From contig NZ_RBXD01000001.1 of NCBI RefSeq assembly GCF_003634825.1, positions 1,448,501 to 1,512,500 of the forward strand: 64,000 nucleotides of DNA. The letters run 5' to 3'. Within the stretch, counting starts at the first letter, position 1. Each line of letters starts with the position of its first letter. The position numbers and the translations under genes were made by a program. The DNA is from Flavobacterium sp. 123 (GTDB lineage Bacteria > Bacteroidota > Bacteroidia > Flavobacteriales > Flavobacteriaceae). The notes under the pieces were generated by a model that ran no database searches, was not told where the DNA came from, and was given only the letters and a program-made list of their open reading frames with translations. Shown here in pieces: positions 1-10,218 of this stretch.

Positions 1-1038
1 GATACCTATAGAGGAAGACTTCATGCTAATGAAGGTCTAATTCAAATGGCAGGTGTTGAAGATAATATTGAAAAATTTCTTCATGCTGACAGAATAATAA
101 TTGTAGCTTGTGGTACTTCATGGCATGCAGGTTTAGTAGCGGAATATATTTTTGAAGAATTTGCTAGAATCCCTGTTGAAGTTGAATATGCTTCGGAGTT
201 CAGATATAGAAATCCAATTATAAACAGTAAAGATGTTGTAATCGCTATTTCACAATCAGGTGAAACTGCTGATACTATGGCTGCCATTAAGCTTGCAAAA
301 GAACATGGTGCTTTTGTATTTGGTGTATGTAATGTGGTTGGGTCTTCTATTTCAAGAGAGTCACATGCTGGAGCTTATACTCATGCTGGACCAGAAATAG
401 GGGTTGCTTCAACAAAAGCTTTTACAACTCAAATTACGGTTTTGACTATGATTGCTTTGCGTTTAGCTAAAGCAAAAGGAAGTTTGTCTAATTCGGACTT
501 TCATATGTATTTACAGGAGCTTGAAATAATTCCTGAAAAAGTAAAAGAAGCTTTAGAGACTAATGATAGAGCTAAAGAAATTGCTGCTACTTTCAAAGAT
601 GCACCAAATTGTTTGTATCTAGGAAGAGGATATAATTTTCCAGTAGCATTAGAAGGAGCGCTTAAATTAAAAGAAATATCATATATACATGCTGAAGGAT
701 ATCCTGCTGCTGAGATGAAACATGGTCCAATAGCATTAATTGATGATCAAATGCCTGTAGTGGTTATAGCGCCAAAACAAGGTCATTATGACAAAATTGT
801 AAGTAATATTCAAGAAATAAAATCCAGAAGTGGAAGAATTATTGCTGTGGTTACTAAAGGAGATACTCAAGTTAGAGATCTAGCTGATTATGTTATTGAA
901 ATACCAGAAACATCAGATGCTTTGTCACCATTAATAACAACAATTCCGTTGCAGTTATTATCATACCATATTGCTGTGATGAGAGGTTGTAATGTTGATC
1001 AACCAAGAAACTTAGCAAAATCAGTTACAGTTGAATAA
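1..1038 (+). CDS. glmS: Glutamine--fructose-6-phosphate aminotransferase, C-terminal part
   Basis: GlmS makes glucosamine 6-phosphate from fructose 6-phosphate and glutamine, the first step to UDP-GlcNAc for peptidoglycan and LPS. The frame is open from base 1, so the gene runs in from the left; the N-terminal glutaminase domain is outside the window and an ATG at 46 is internal. Two SIS sugar-isomerase domains are visible: the first has CGTSWHA and SQSGETADT, the second LGRGYNFPVALEGALKLKEIS and AEMKHGPIALID. The protein ends in KSVTVE, the usual GlmS C-terminus. A strong terminator follows 26 bases after the stop, so this is the end of its transcription unit. Identification is secure. Confidence 0.96.
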   Translation, partial: DTYRGRLHANEGLIQMAGVEDNIEKFLHADRIIIVACGTSWHAGLVAEYIFEEFARIPVEVEYASEFRYRNPIINSKDVVIAISQSGETADTMAAIKLAKEHGAFVFGVCNVVGSSISRESHAGAYTHAGPEIGVASTKAFTTQITVLTMIALRLAKAKGSLSNSDFHMYLQELEIIPEKVKEALETNDRAKEIAATFKDAPNCLYLGRGYNFPVALEGALKLKEISYIHAEGYPAAEMKHGPIALIDDQMPVVVIAPKQGHYDKIVSNIQEIKSRSGRIIAVVTKGDTQVRDLADYVIEIPETSDALSPLITTIPLQLLSYHIAVMRGCNVDQPRNLAKSVTVE

Positions 1039-1063
1039 ATAATTGTTTCTAATTATATAAATT

Positions 1064-1094
1064 AAAAAAGCGAGATTTAGGTCTCGCTTTTTTT
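1064..1094 (+). terminator. Rho-independent terminator of glmS
   Basis: A 12-bp stem (AAAAAAGCGAGA paired with TCTCGCTTTTTT) with a 6-base loop is followed by a T run. It lies 26 bases after the glmS stop. Confidence 0.9.
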
Positions 1095-1343
1095 GTTATA
1101 AAAATTTTATAAAAACGGTATTTTGTTGTGATTAATTCAAATTTTTAAAGTATTTAGTATGTGCGCATACTATTTTTTTGTAGATGTAACGAATTTATTG
1201 TCAAAAGTTTAAAAAATAAAAATATTGATTAATTAGAAATAGCGTAATTATGTTATTAATTATTAAATTATTTGATATTTTTTTTGCTAATAGCAAATAA
1301 ATATTTGTACTTTGGTCGCATTAACCAACAAAATTTAACCCCA

Positions 1344-4178
1344 ATGAGAGTATATTTACTTTTTTTGTCATTATTTTTTTGCAGCATCTCTTTTGCTCAG
1401 AATTCAGTTTCAGGTTCAGTTACGGACAACAACAACCAACCTATTCCGGGAGCCAATATCAAAATTATAGGAGATAACTTCGGCACGATTACGGAAAATG
1501 ATGGAAAATTTGTTTTAAATTCATCAAAAAAACTCCCTTATGTGATTGAAGTTTCGGCTTTAGGGTATGGATCAAAGAAAGTTACTGTTTCGTCTTACAA
1601 TCAGAAAGTTACTGTTAAGTTAGCTGATCAGGAGACAAAATTAAATGAAATTGTTGTGTCCGCTTCAAGAACACCAGAGCGTGTTTTAGAATCGCCAGTT
1701 ACAATTGAAAGAATGAATATTGCTGATATTAAAAAGACAGCGTCCCCAACTTTTTATGATGGTTTAGAAAACTTGAAAGAAGTTCAAATGAACACAAGTA
1801 GTTTGTCTTTCAAATCGATAAATACTCGTGGTTTTGCGACTGTAGCAAACACACGTTTTATGCAATTAGTTGATGGAATGGACAATTCTTCTCCATTGTT
1901 GAATTTTGTGTTAGGAAATATGATTGGTATTTCTGAAATCGATGTTCAAAGCGTTGAGTTGCTTCCTGGAGCATCTTCTGCTTTATATGGTGCAAATGCT
2001 TTTAATGGTATTCTATTTATGAATAGTAAAAGCCCATTCACAAGTCAAGGAATTACTGCTTACGCAAAATATGGACAAACAAGTCAACAAGCTGCAGGTT
2101 CTAATGATTTTGTAGATTATGGAATAAGAATGGCACATGCTTTTAGTCCAAAATTAGCAGCGAAAGCTAATTTTACATATATGCGAGGTACTGATTGGTA
2201 CGCAACTAATTATGATGATAAGACGCATGTAGGTAGAGATAGAAACCATGTAAATTATGATGGGATAAATGTTTATGGTGATGAGGTGTCAACTAATATT
2301 AAAGGTGTGGGTCAGTCATTAGCAGCATTAGGGTTAATACCTTCTTCTGCTGTGAATTTATTGCCTGATTATAATGTAAGTAGAACGGGTTATAAAGAAA
2401 TTGATTTAACAGATAATAAAGCGAGTAATACTAAAATTGATTTTTCCCTTCATTACAGGCCTTTTGGAGATGAAAAATTAGAAGTGATTTGGCAAAGTAA
2501 ATTTGGTTTTGGTAACGCAGTATATCAAGGAGCAAATAGATATTACCTGAACAACTTTTTTATGCAACAACATAAATTGGAATTTAAAGGGAAAAACTTT
2601 TTTGTTAGAGGATATACAACTACTGAAGACGGGGGAGAATCTTACGATATGCTTTTTACAGGAATAAATGTAAATAGAAAATGGAAAGATGATAAAACTT
2701 GGTTTGGTCAATATGCTGGTGCTTATATTCAATCAACATTAGCAGGTATGACCCCTGAAAATGCACATATTATAGCAAGAAACACGGCTGATACAGGTAG
2801 ATTAATTCCAGGAACTCCAGGATTTAAAGCTGCTTTTGATCAAGTAATTGCTGATCCAAGTGTACTTTCTGGATCTAAGTTGGTTGATAATTCTAGAATA
2901 TATCATTCAGACGCAAATTATAATTTTAAAGACCTTATAAAATTTGCAGAGATTCAAGTTGGAGGATCATACAGATTATATGAATTGAATTCACACGGTA
3001 GAATCTATACCGATGCTAATGGACCTATAAATTATAATGAATACGGTGCGTATACACAGTTAACTAAGAGATTTTTAGAGGATAGATTGAAATTTACTGG
3101 ATCTGTTCGTTATGATAAATCAAAGAATTTTGATGGTAATTTTTCTCCAAGAGTATCTTTGGTGTATTCAGGTGGTGAAACTAAAAAACACAATTTCAGA
3201 GCATCTTTTCAAACAGGATTTAGAAACCCATCAACACAAGATCAATATATAGGATTTAATGTAGGAAGCGCCATATTGCTTGGTTCTGCTCCAGATAACT
3301 TAGCAAGATATACAGAAACATTGCCTGTTTCTACAGCGATTGGACAAGCTTTTGCAGGTGGAACTTCGGTTGTTATGACAGGATTAAATGCGTATAATAA
3401 TTCGTATACTGCATCATCAGTGGGTGCGTTTAGTGCGCTTGCTGCTAGTGACCCAATTGCGGGTTCGGCTTTGTTAAGAAAAACTACAGTGGATTATGTT
3501 AAACCAGAACAAGTAAAAGCGTTTGAGCTTGGATACCGTTCTTTTATAAATGACGTTTCTGTTGATGTTAATGGATATTATAATGTATATAATGATTTCA
3601 TTGGAAATTTAAATGTTATAGCTCCTTTATATGGAACTGCGCAAAATTCTCCTAATCCTCTTGGAGGACCTTCAGATGCAGGTGCTCAATCTTTACACGC
3701 TCTTCAAAATGGAAATTATAGAGTGTACCAATTGTATACCAATACAGATGTTGAAATTAAATCATTTGGTTTTGGAGTTGGTCTTTCTAAAAAAATATTT
3801 GGAGATTTTGAATTCGGAGTTAATTACAACTATGCAGAATTTAAATTTGATCAAGCTAAAGATCCAAGTTTTGAAGCAGGATTTAATACTCCAAAACATA
3901 GAGCTAAAGCATCATTTGGAAATGAAAAATTATTTAAAAATTTCGGATTTAATGTTAGCGGAAGATGGAATAGCGAATATTTATGGCAATCTTCAATGGT
4001 TGACGGTATGATTGATTCTGCAACAGTAATTGATGCTCAAATCAATTATAATATGCCAAAACTTAAATCAACTTTGAAAATAGGCGCTTCAAACATTGGA
4101 GGTAAAGAATATTCTCAAGTATTAGGTGCAGGTTTAATTGGACAACAATATTTTGCTTCATGGACTATTAATCCGTAA
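1344..4178 (+). CDS. TonB-dependent outer-membrane receptor with carboxypeptidase-like N-terminal domain
   Basis: This is a 944-residue outer-membrane active transporter. The start is placed at ATG 1344 because it gives a proper signal peptide (MRVYLLFLSLFFCSISFAQ); the frame also opens from a TTG at 1272, which would put 24 extra residues before it. After the signal comes a CarboxypepD_reg-like domain (roughly residues 22-105, with GSVTDNNNQPIPGANI). Next is a TonB plug (roughly 110-225, with INTRGFATVANTRFMQLVDG and LPGASSALYGANAFNGI), and then a long beta-barrel. The substrate cannot be read from sequence. The next gene, 90 bases on, encodes an SGNH-hydrolase lipoprotein, so the pair may take up a product the lipoprotein releases. 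No SusD-type partner is present. Confidence 0.9.
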   Translation: MRVYLLFLSLFFCSISFAQNSVSGSVTDNNNQPIPGANIKIIGDNFGTITENDGKFVLNSSKKLPYVIEVSALGYGSKKVTVSSYNQKVTVKLADQETKLNEIVVSASRTPERVLESPVTIERMNIADIKKTASPTFYDGLENLKEVQMNTSSLSFKSINTRGFATVANTRFMQLVDGMDNSSPLLNFVLGNMIGISEIDVQSVELLPGASSALYGANAFNGILFMNSKSPFTSQGITAYAKYGQTSQQAAGSNDFVDYGIRMAHAFSPKLAAKANFTYMRGTDWYATNYDDKTHVGRDRNHVNYDGINVYGDEVSTNIKGVGQSLAALGLIPSSAVNLLPDYNVSRTGYKEIDLTDNKASNTKIDFSLHYRPFGDEKLEVIWQSKFGFGNAVYQGANRYYLNNFFMQQHKLEFKGKNFFVRGYTTTEDGGESYDMLFTGINVNRKWKDDKTWFGQYAGAYIQSTLAGMTPENAHIIARNTADTGRLIPGTPGFKAAFDQVIADPSVLSGSKLVDNSRIYHSDANYNFKDLIKFAEIQVGGSYRLYELNSHGRIYTDANGPINYNEYGAYTQLTKRFLEDRLKFTGSVRYDKSKNFDGNFSPRVSLVYSGGETKKHNFRASFQTGFRNPSTQDQYIGFNVGSAILLGSAPDNLARYTETLPVSTAIGQAFAGGTSVVMTGLNAYNNSYTASSVGAFSALAASDPIAGSALLRKTTVDYVKPEQVKAFELGYRSFINDVSVDVNGYYNVYNDFIGNLNVIAPLYGTAQNSPNPLGGPSDAGAQSLHALQNGNYRVYQLYTNTDVEIKSFGFGVGLSKKIFGDFEFGVNYNYAEFKFDQAKDPSFEAGFNTPKHRAKASFGNEKLFKNFGFNVSGRWNSEYLWQSSMVDGMIDSATVIDAQINYNMPKLKSTLKIGASNIGGKEYSQVLGAGLIGQQYFASWTINP

Positions 4179-4268
4179 TTGAAAAAACAAAACAAAAAGT
4201 TTTTGCTTTCTAGTTCTTCTTTATTATAAGAAGACAATTGAGAGAAATAATTTAAAAAATAAAGTATT

Positions 4269-5834
4269 ATGATAAAAAATTTCAAATGGCTACTACTAGT
4301 TTCTTTAAGTTTTGTAGCGTGTAATAGTAGCGATGATAGTTCTGTAATTGAGGAGCCTGCATCATCAGGTTCAGCTAATTTAGCAAAATATGTTGCTTTA
4401 GGAGATTCGTTTGCAGCTGGATATAGTGACGGAGCTCTTTTCAAAAAAGGACAAGAAGGTTCTTATGTAAATATTCTTGCGCAACAGTTTGTTGAAGCAG
4501 GAGGAGGGACTTTCAAAACGCCATATACTTCAGATAATCTAGGAGGTCTTTTGTTAGGAGGTAATGTAATTGCTGGAACTCGTTTATATTTTAATGGGAC
4601 AGCTCCTGTTCCAGTTAGCGGAATTCCAACTACTGAGGCGTCAACAATTTTAACAGGGCCGTTTAATAATTTAGGAGTTCCTGGTGCTAAAAGTTATCAT
4701 TTAGTTGCTCCTGGATACGGGAATGTCGCTGGTGTTGCGATTGGAGCCGCAAATCCATATTTTGCTCGATTTGCTTCAGCGCCAAACACAACTGTTTTGG
4801 CAGACGCTTTAACACAACAACCTACTTTCTTTTCTTTGTGGATAGGCGGGAATGATGTTTTAGGATATGCAACTTCAGGAGGAATAGGGGTTAACCAAAC
4901 TGGAAATTTCAATCCAGCTACTTATGGGGCTAATGATATTACTGATCCTGATGTTTTTGCAAGTGTTTACTCTGGTCTAGTGACAAATTTAACATCAAAT
5001 GGTGCTAAAGGAGTAGTTGCGAATTTACCATATGTAAGTACTTTGCCATATTTCACTACTGTTCCTTACAATCCGCTATCGGTAAAAGTACTTGGTAGTG
5101 GAAATGAATTAGTGGGTCAAGGAACCATAGCTGCTTTAAATACACAACTATACGGTCCTTTACATAATGCTTTAGCTTATTTAGGTCAAGGAAGTAGAAT
5201 CGCTCTTTTATCGCCTACTGCAGCAAATCCAATGTTAATTAAAGACGAATCCTTAACTAATCTTTCTTCTTCTTTGACTCAAGTGTTGATTGGAGGCGGA
5301 CTTGATGCGCCTACAGCAGGGTTATTAGGAGCTGTTTTTGGGCAAGTTAGACAAACAACAGCTACTGATTTAGTTTTATTGCCTACTCAATCTGTTATAG
5401 GAACTGCTCCTACAGATGTAACTTCAGGTTTAGGATTTGCACCACCTTATCCTTTAAATAAATTTGGAATTACTTTCCCATTACAAGATAAGCACGTTTT
5501 AATTCCTACTGAAATTGCCGAAGTTAAAACAGCTACAGACGCTTATAATGTGACTATCAAAGCTCTTGCTGATGCTAAAGGTTTGGCTTTTGTAGATACT
5601 AAAGCAATAATGACTCAATTGTCTACTACAGGAGTAGTAAGTAACAGCTTTACCTTAACAACTACTTATGTAACTGGAGGGGCTTTTTCTCTTGATGGTG
5701 TGCATCCAAGCCCAAGAGGATATGGATTAATTGCAAATGCATTTATTACAGCTATTAATACAAAATACACAGCAACTTTAAAAAAGGTAGACCTAGGTCT
5801 TTATCCAATTTTATATCCTGCTTCGTTACAATAG
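4269..5834 (+). CDS. SGNH/GDSL-family hydrolase lipoprotein
   Basis: This is a 521-residue predicted surface lipoprotein esterase or lipase. The signal ends in a lipobox with Cys18 (SFVAC), followed by NSSDDSS, which resembles the acidic export signal of flavobacterial surface lipoproteins. SGNH blocks are visible: block I YVALGDSFAAGYSDG (nucleophile Ser), block III GGND in LWIGGNDVLGYAT, and block V DGVHPSPRG with the catalytic Asp and His near the C-terminus. It is longer than a minimal SGNH enzyme (about 200 residues), with large insertions between blocks. It lies 90 bases after the TonB receptor and is followed by a terminator, so the two probably form one operon. The substrate is unknown. 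Confidence 0.85.
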   Translation: MIKNFKWLLLVSLSFVACNSSDDSSVIEEPASSGSANLAKYVALGDSFAAGYSDGALFKKGQEGSYVNILAQQFVEAGGGTFKTPYTSDNLGGLLLGGNVIAGTRLYFNGTAPVPVSGIPTTEASTILTGPFNNLGVPGAKSYHLVAPGYGNVAGVAIGAANPYFARFASAPNTTVLADALTQQPTFFSLWIGGNDVLGYATSGGIGVNQTGNFNPATYGANDITDPDVFASVYSGLVTNLTSNGAKGVVANLPYVSTLPYFTTVPYNPLSVKVLGSGNELVGQGTIAALNTQLYGPLHNALAYLGQGSRIALLSPTAANPMLIKDESLTNLSSSLTQVLIGGGLDAPTAGLLGAVFGQVRQTTATDLVLLPTQSVIGTAPTDVTSGLGFAPPYPLNKFGITFPLQDKHVLIPTEIAEVKTATDAYNVTIKALADAKGLAFVDTKAIMTQLSTTGVVSNSFTLTTTYVTGGAFSLDGVHPSPRGYGLIANAFITAINTKYTATLKKVDLGLYPILYPASLQ

Positions 5835-5850
5835 AAAAGTATATTTACCC

Positions 5851-5889
5851 AAAAAAAACCACCCATTTTAGTATGCGGTGGTTTTTTTA
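5851..5889 (+). terminator. Rho-independent terminator after the SGNH lipoprotein gene
   Basis: An A-run plus CCACC pairs with GGTGG plus a T-run (stem about 12 bp) around an 11-14-base loop, 16 bases after the stop. Confidence 0.85.
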
Positions 5890-5977
5890 TTTTGGGCAAA
5901 TAATGTCATCTTAATCTGTTTCAATCCCGTTTATAAACAATCCAACAAATTCATGCAATTTTTTATAAAAAAAATTA

Positions 5978-6006
5978 TTGATTTTATATTTTAAAAATTA
6001 TCTTTG
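5978..6006 (+). promoter_or_regulatory. Bacteroidota-type promoter of atpD
   Basis: TTG at 5978-5980, 18 bases, then TATCTTTG at 5999-6006. This is a full match to the TTG-N17-23-TAnnTTTG pattern of the Bacteroidota primary sigma factor. The leader to the atpD ATG would be about 78 bases. Confidence 0.75.
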
Positions 6007-6087
6007 CACTCTGAAAAAAGCATTTAATCGAGATGTTTCGGTTGGTTGCATTTCATAAACCTAAATAGCTATTTAATAAATACATAA

Positions 6088-7602
<1,515 letters not shown>

Positions 7603-7606
7603 AAAA

Positions 7607-7670
7607 TAGTTTAAGGTTTAAAGTTTAAGGTTCACTCATAACTTTAAACTTTAAACTTCAAACCTTAACT
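7607..7670. repeat. AT-rich inverted repeat between atpD and atpC
   Basis: The left half is built from GTTTAAGG and GTTTAAAG words. The right half (ACTTTAAACTTTAAAC, then AAACCTTAAC) is its near reverse complement, around a short central CACTCAT. It could fold as a long weak hairpin in the atpDC transcript. A sequence of the same words lies at 56171-56219. Confidence 0.6.
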
Positions 7671-7678
7671 ACAAAAAT

Positions 7679-7960
7679 ATGTTATTAGAAATAGTATCAC
7701 CAGAAGCAAAATTATTTTCAGGAGAAATAACTTCAATATCACTTCCAGGTGTTGATGGTGAATTTCAGATTTTAAATAATCACGCGCCAATTGTTTCATT
7801 ATTAAAAAAAGGAACTGTAAAAATTGCAGCACCTAGTTTTGATATTTCAAAAGAAACAGTTAACAAGTTTACAAGAGTTAACGATCAGCTATATACTTTA
7901 TCAGTTGATTCAGGAACAATTGAAATGAAAGACAATAAAGTAATTCTTTTAGCTGACTAA
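7679..7960 (+). CDS. atpC: F1F0 ATP synthase subunit epsilon
   Basis: Epsilon belongs to the central stalk of F1 and couples rotation. The 93 residues cover only the N-terminal beta-sandwich domain (MLLEIVSPEAKLFSGEITSISLPGVDGEFQILNNHAPIVSLLKKG, key residues GxDGEFxxLxNHAP at about 24-37). The C-terminal helical hairpin that inhibits hydrolysis in E. coli and Bacillus is absent. Short epsilon subunits are normal in this phylum, so this is not a truncation. It is cotranscribed with atpD and ends just before a strong terminator. Confidence 0.93.
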   Translation: MLLEIVSPEAKLFSGEITSISLPGVDGEFQILNNHAPIVSLLKKGTVKIAAPSFDISKETVNKFTRVNDQLYTLSVDSGTIEMKDNKVILLAD

Positions 7961-7980
7961 ATAGAATTTCTCTAATAAAT

Positions 7981-8013
7981 AAAAAGCCTAACAATATTTG
8001 TTAGGCTTTTTTT
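7981..8013 (+). terminator. Terminator of atpDC, possibly bidirectional
   Basis: AAAAAGCCTAAC pairs with GTTAGGCTTTTT around a 7-base loop, with a T run after it. The A run in front also gives a T run for the convergent gene at 8020-8484. Confidence 0.9.
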
Positions 8014-8019
8014 ATGTGT

Positions 8020-8484
8020 TTATGCTATTTGTTTTTCATTTAGTTTCGTATAAAACTCTTTGTTATATTTTCCTGCAATTATTAGGGCTCCAGCAATTAA
8101 TACCAGATTTTTGATGATATATTGTCCAACTAAAGTAGGACAAAAAGGAAAGCCTTCAAAACAAACTGTTTTTAAAATAAAGACAGGAAAAAAAGTCGCT
8201 GCCATATGTAGTAATAACAGCATAATAGTAATGGGAATAAATCGTTTTATAAGTAAACCTAGTCCTATTATTATTTCACATCCACCCAGAATAGGGATAA
8301 ATAAAGCTGGATTGAACCAATAGACTGTTTCCTCCACAAGTTCTCCTGCTGGACTCATTCCGAATATCTTCAGAGCTCCAAACCAGATGTAAACAATGGC
8401 TAATGCAATTCGCATTATAGTTATACTGTGTTTTTCTATCTTCTCACTGAATTTAAAATAGAAGGTGTTGAATGTGCGTGTCAT
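8020..8484 (-). CDS. DoxX-like small membrane protein
   Basis: This is a 154-residue inner-membrane protein with four hydrophobic segments (about residues 22-42, 58-78, 82-102, 122-142). The first segment (MRIALAIVYIWFGALKIFGMSPA) and the GCEIIIGLGLLI segment resemble the DoxX/DUF417 (YkgB) group. Members of that superfamily are quinone-linked or of unknown role, so no reaction is assigned. A Cys pair lies in the extracytoplasmic loop (KTVCFEGFPFCP), which could be redox-active. It is convergent with atpC, and no partner gene adjoins it. Confidence 0.7.
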   Translation of the reverse strand: MTRTFNTFYFKFSEKIEKHSITIMRIALAIVYIWFGALKIFGMSPAGELVEETVYWFNPALFIPILGGCEIIIGLGLLIKRFIPITIMLLLLHMAATFFPVFILKTVCFEGFPFCPTLVGQYIIKNLVLIAGALIIAGKYNKEFYTKLNEKQIA

Positions 8485-8544
8485 AATATTTAGGTTTTGG
8501 TTTTTACTTGTGTTTATAAGGTATGTTTTAAATAAAATTTGATT

Positions 8545-8578
8545 AAAAACCTAACAGGTTTCCAGTCCCTGTTAGGTT
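8545..8578 (-). terminator. Terminator of the haloperoxidase/barrel operon
   Basis: On the minus strand AACCTAACAGG pairs with CCTGTTAGGTT around a short loop and is followed by a T run (the plus-strand A run at 8545-8549). It lies about 85 bases after the stop at 8662. Confidence 0.75.
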
Positions 8579-8661
8579 GTAATTGATAATAATTATTCAT
8601 TATTTAAAACAAACCACTGAAATAAATTATTTTAATATACTATCAATTGTAATAGATATGA

Positions 8662-10218
8662 TTATTCTGCTCCATCAATAGTTGCTCTTGTTACAGCAAA
8701 TCCACCAACAGTTTCTCCTAATATAAGTCCCTTTTCACAATCACTTCTATAGTGTATCGCACCAAACATTCTAGAATCTGAGGCCTGTCTTGCCATCAAT
8801 TGATAGCTCTGTGCTTTGGCAGGAATGATATGTGATAAAACGATACAGGCAGCACCGCTAAATGTTGAGTGGCCTGACACATAGGAAGGAAAATTAGGAA
8901 GCCCCGTTGTCGTTTTTATTGAAGAATCCATTTGGCTTGGTCTTGGATTAAAGTAAAAATACTTCGCATCCCAACAGCTTATCGCTGCATCCATCATAGC
9001 TACATTTAGTAAAGCCATATTTCTAGCCCATCGTACTTCACTGTAATTTTGTTCAACAAATGATTCTGCTGCAATGGCATTCCAGTGCCCTGGAGGAGTA
9101 TAGGTTCCCACTCCGTCTGCCCAGAAGGTCACAATTTTTTGACGCTCTTTAGTTACATTTTCACTGTAATTTTTTATTTCAGCTAATTCCTTTGCAAACT
9201 GCTCTGATTTTGTTGAAGGTGGTGGAACGGGACGACTTGCTACAACCATTTCTGGAGTCATCAAAAATGATTTTACTTTTCCAAATAAAGGAAGCATAGG
9301 AGGTCTTACCGGTAATTCTAGTGATTTCCATGGCGTTTCTCCTGTCAAAGCAGTTAGTGTTTCTAATTGTGCCCAAATTTCTGGTGTTCCAATTGCTGCT
9401 CCAGTACCATCTCCAGCAGCACGAGCAATGAATTTTCCAGCAATTTTTCTTCCTAAAATAATTCCAGCTTCCACATCACTTCGCACATTTGCGCCACTGA
9501 TGATTCGATACAGTTTTTCTTCATCTGCTTTTTCATCGATATAAGCGATTTCTGTTGGGAATAGTAATTTTAATAATTCAACAGTAACGCCTGATAAAAC
9601 GCCGTCTTCTGATGGATAAGAAGGAAGAGTGCTTTTTGGAATTAAAACTTGTACATTTGAATCTACTGTAAATGGAGCAGCTCTATTGTAAAGTTTTTTG
9701 TAATGCCAAGTTGCTACTAATGCATCATATTGAGCAGCACTTACATAAGCGTACGCTCTAGCTGCATATGGAGGATTTGAAAAAGGAAATTGTGGATTAG
9801 CAAAAGGATTTGCAGATGAAGGAGCGGGATAAGTTCCATCTTCATTTTGATAAGGAGGACGGTTGTGTCTTGCTACTAAGGTTCTCATAATTTCATTCCA
9901 ACGTAGAACACCACCAGCACTCCAGTATTTTATGATTCTCTTTTGATCCTCAGTTATATTGGTTTGATAGCTTTTAATTTCATTAATTTCTCTAGTAAAA
10001 GCTGAACTGTTAGTTGCTATAGGTGTGTCTAAAGCGAACTCATCTGGTGCTGTCAACAAGAAAGTTTTCCATGTTCCAGCTAGCTCATCGACATTAGTTG
10101 GGTTTAAGGCATGGAATTCCTCATTTCTTTCTGTAATGTCGTCACTACAAGAAAAAGTGAAACAAAGAAATAAGATTAGGAGAGTTGTATATGCAGTTTG
10201 TTGTATTTTATTTTTCAT
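8662..10218 (-). CDS. Vanadium-dependent haloperoxidase / PAP2-like lipoprotein
   Basis: This is a 518-residue lipoprotein with a lipobox at Cys24 (FTFSC) followed by Ser-Asp-Asp, a surface-export type signal. The C-terminal part carries the phosphatase/haloperoxidase signature: K419-x6-R426-P, SGH with His450, and S482-R483-x5-H489-x3-D493. His489 would be the vanadate ligand or phospho-nucleophile. The usual PSGH reads VSGH here. Overall length and the internal repeat-like N-terminal half (two NYSENVT/SYQTNITEDQ-type stretches) fit the vanadium chloroperoxidase-like group of Bacteroidota better than short PAP2 phosphatases. Halogenation or phosphatase activity cannot be decided by eye. Its start overlaps the end of the upstream barrel gene by 11 bases, implying translational coupling. 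Confidence 0.8.
   Translation of the reverse strand: MKNKIQQTAYTTLLILFLCFTFSCSDDITERNEEFHALNPTNVDELAGTWKTFLLTAPDEFALDTPIATNSSAFTREINEIKSYQTNITEDQKRIIKYWSAGGVLRWNEIMRTLVARHNRPPYQNEDGTYPAPSSANPFANPQFPFSNPPYAARAYAYVSAAQYDALVATWHYKKLYNRAAPFTVDSNVQVLIPKSTLPSYPSEDGVLSGVTVELLKLLFPTEIAYIDEKADEEKLYRIISGANVRSDVEAGIILGRKIAGKFIARAAGDGTGAAIGTPEIWAQLETLTALTGETPWKSLELPVRPPMLPLFGKVKSFLMTPEMVVASRPVPPPSTKSEQFAKELAEIKNYSENVTKERQKIVTFWADGVGTYTPPGHWNAIAAESFVEQNYSEVRWARNMALLNVAMMDAAISCWDAKYFYFNPRPSQMDSSIKTTTGLPNFPSYVSGHSTFSGAACIVLSHIIPAKAQSYQLMARQASDSRMFGAIHYRSDCEKGLILGETVGGFAVTRATIDGAE

Noticed and set aside
1272..1343. 24-codon N-terminal extension of the TonB receptor
   Set aside because: It starts at TTG, spoils the signal peptide and overlaps the likely promoter; ATG 1344 is better.
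3631..4011. 126-codon plus-strand ORF inside the TonB receptor gene
   Set aside because: It lies in another frame of a clear receptor gene, has low-complexity Ile/Leu-rich content and no start context; a shadow.
7679..7960. Truncated ATP synthase epsilon
   Set aside because: The 93-residue form without the C-terminal helices is the normal length in this phylum.
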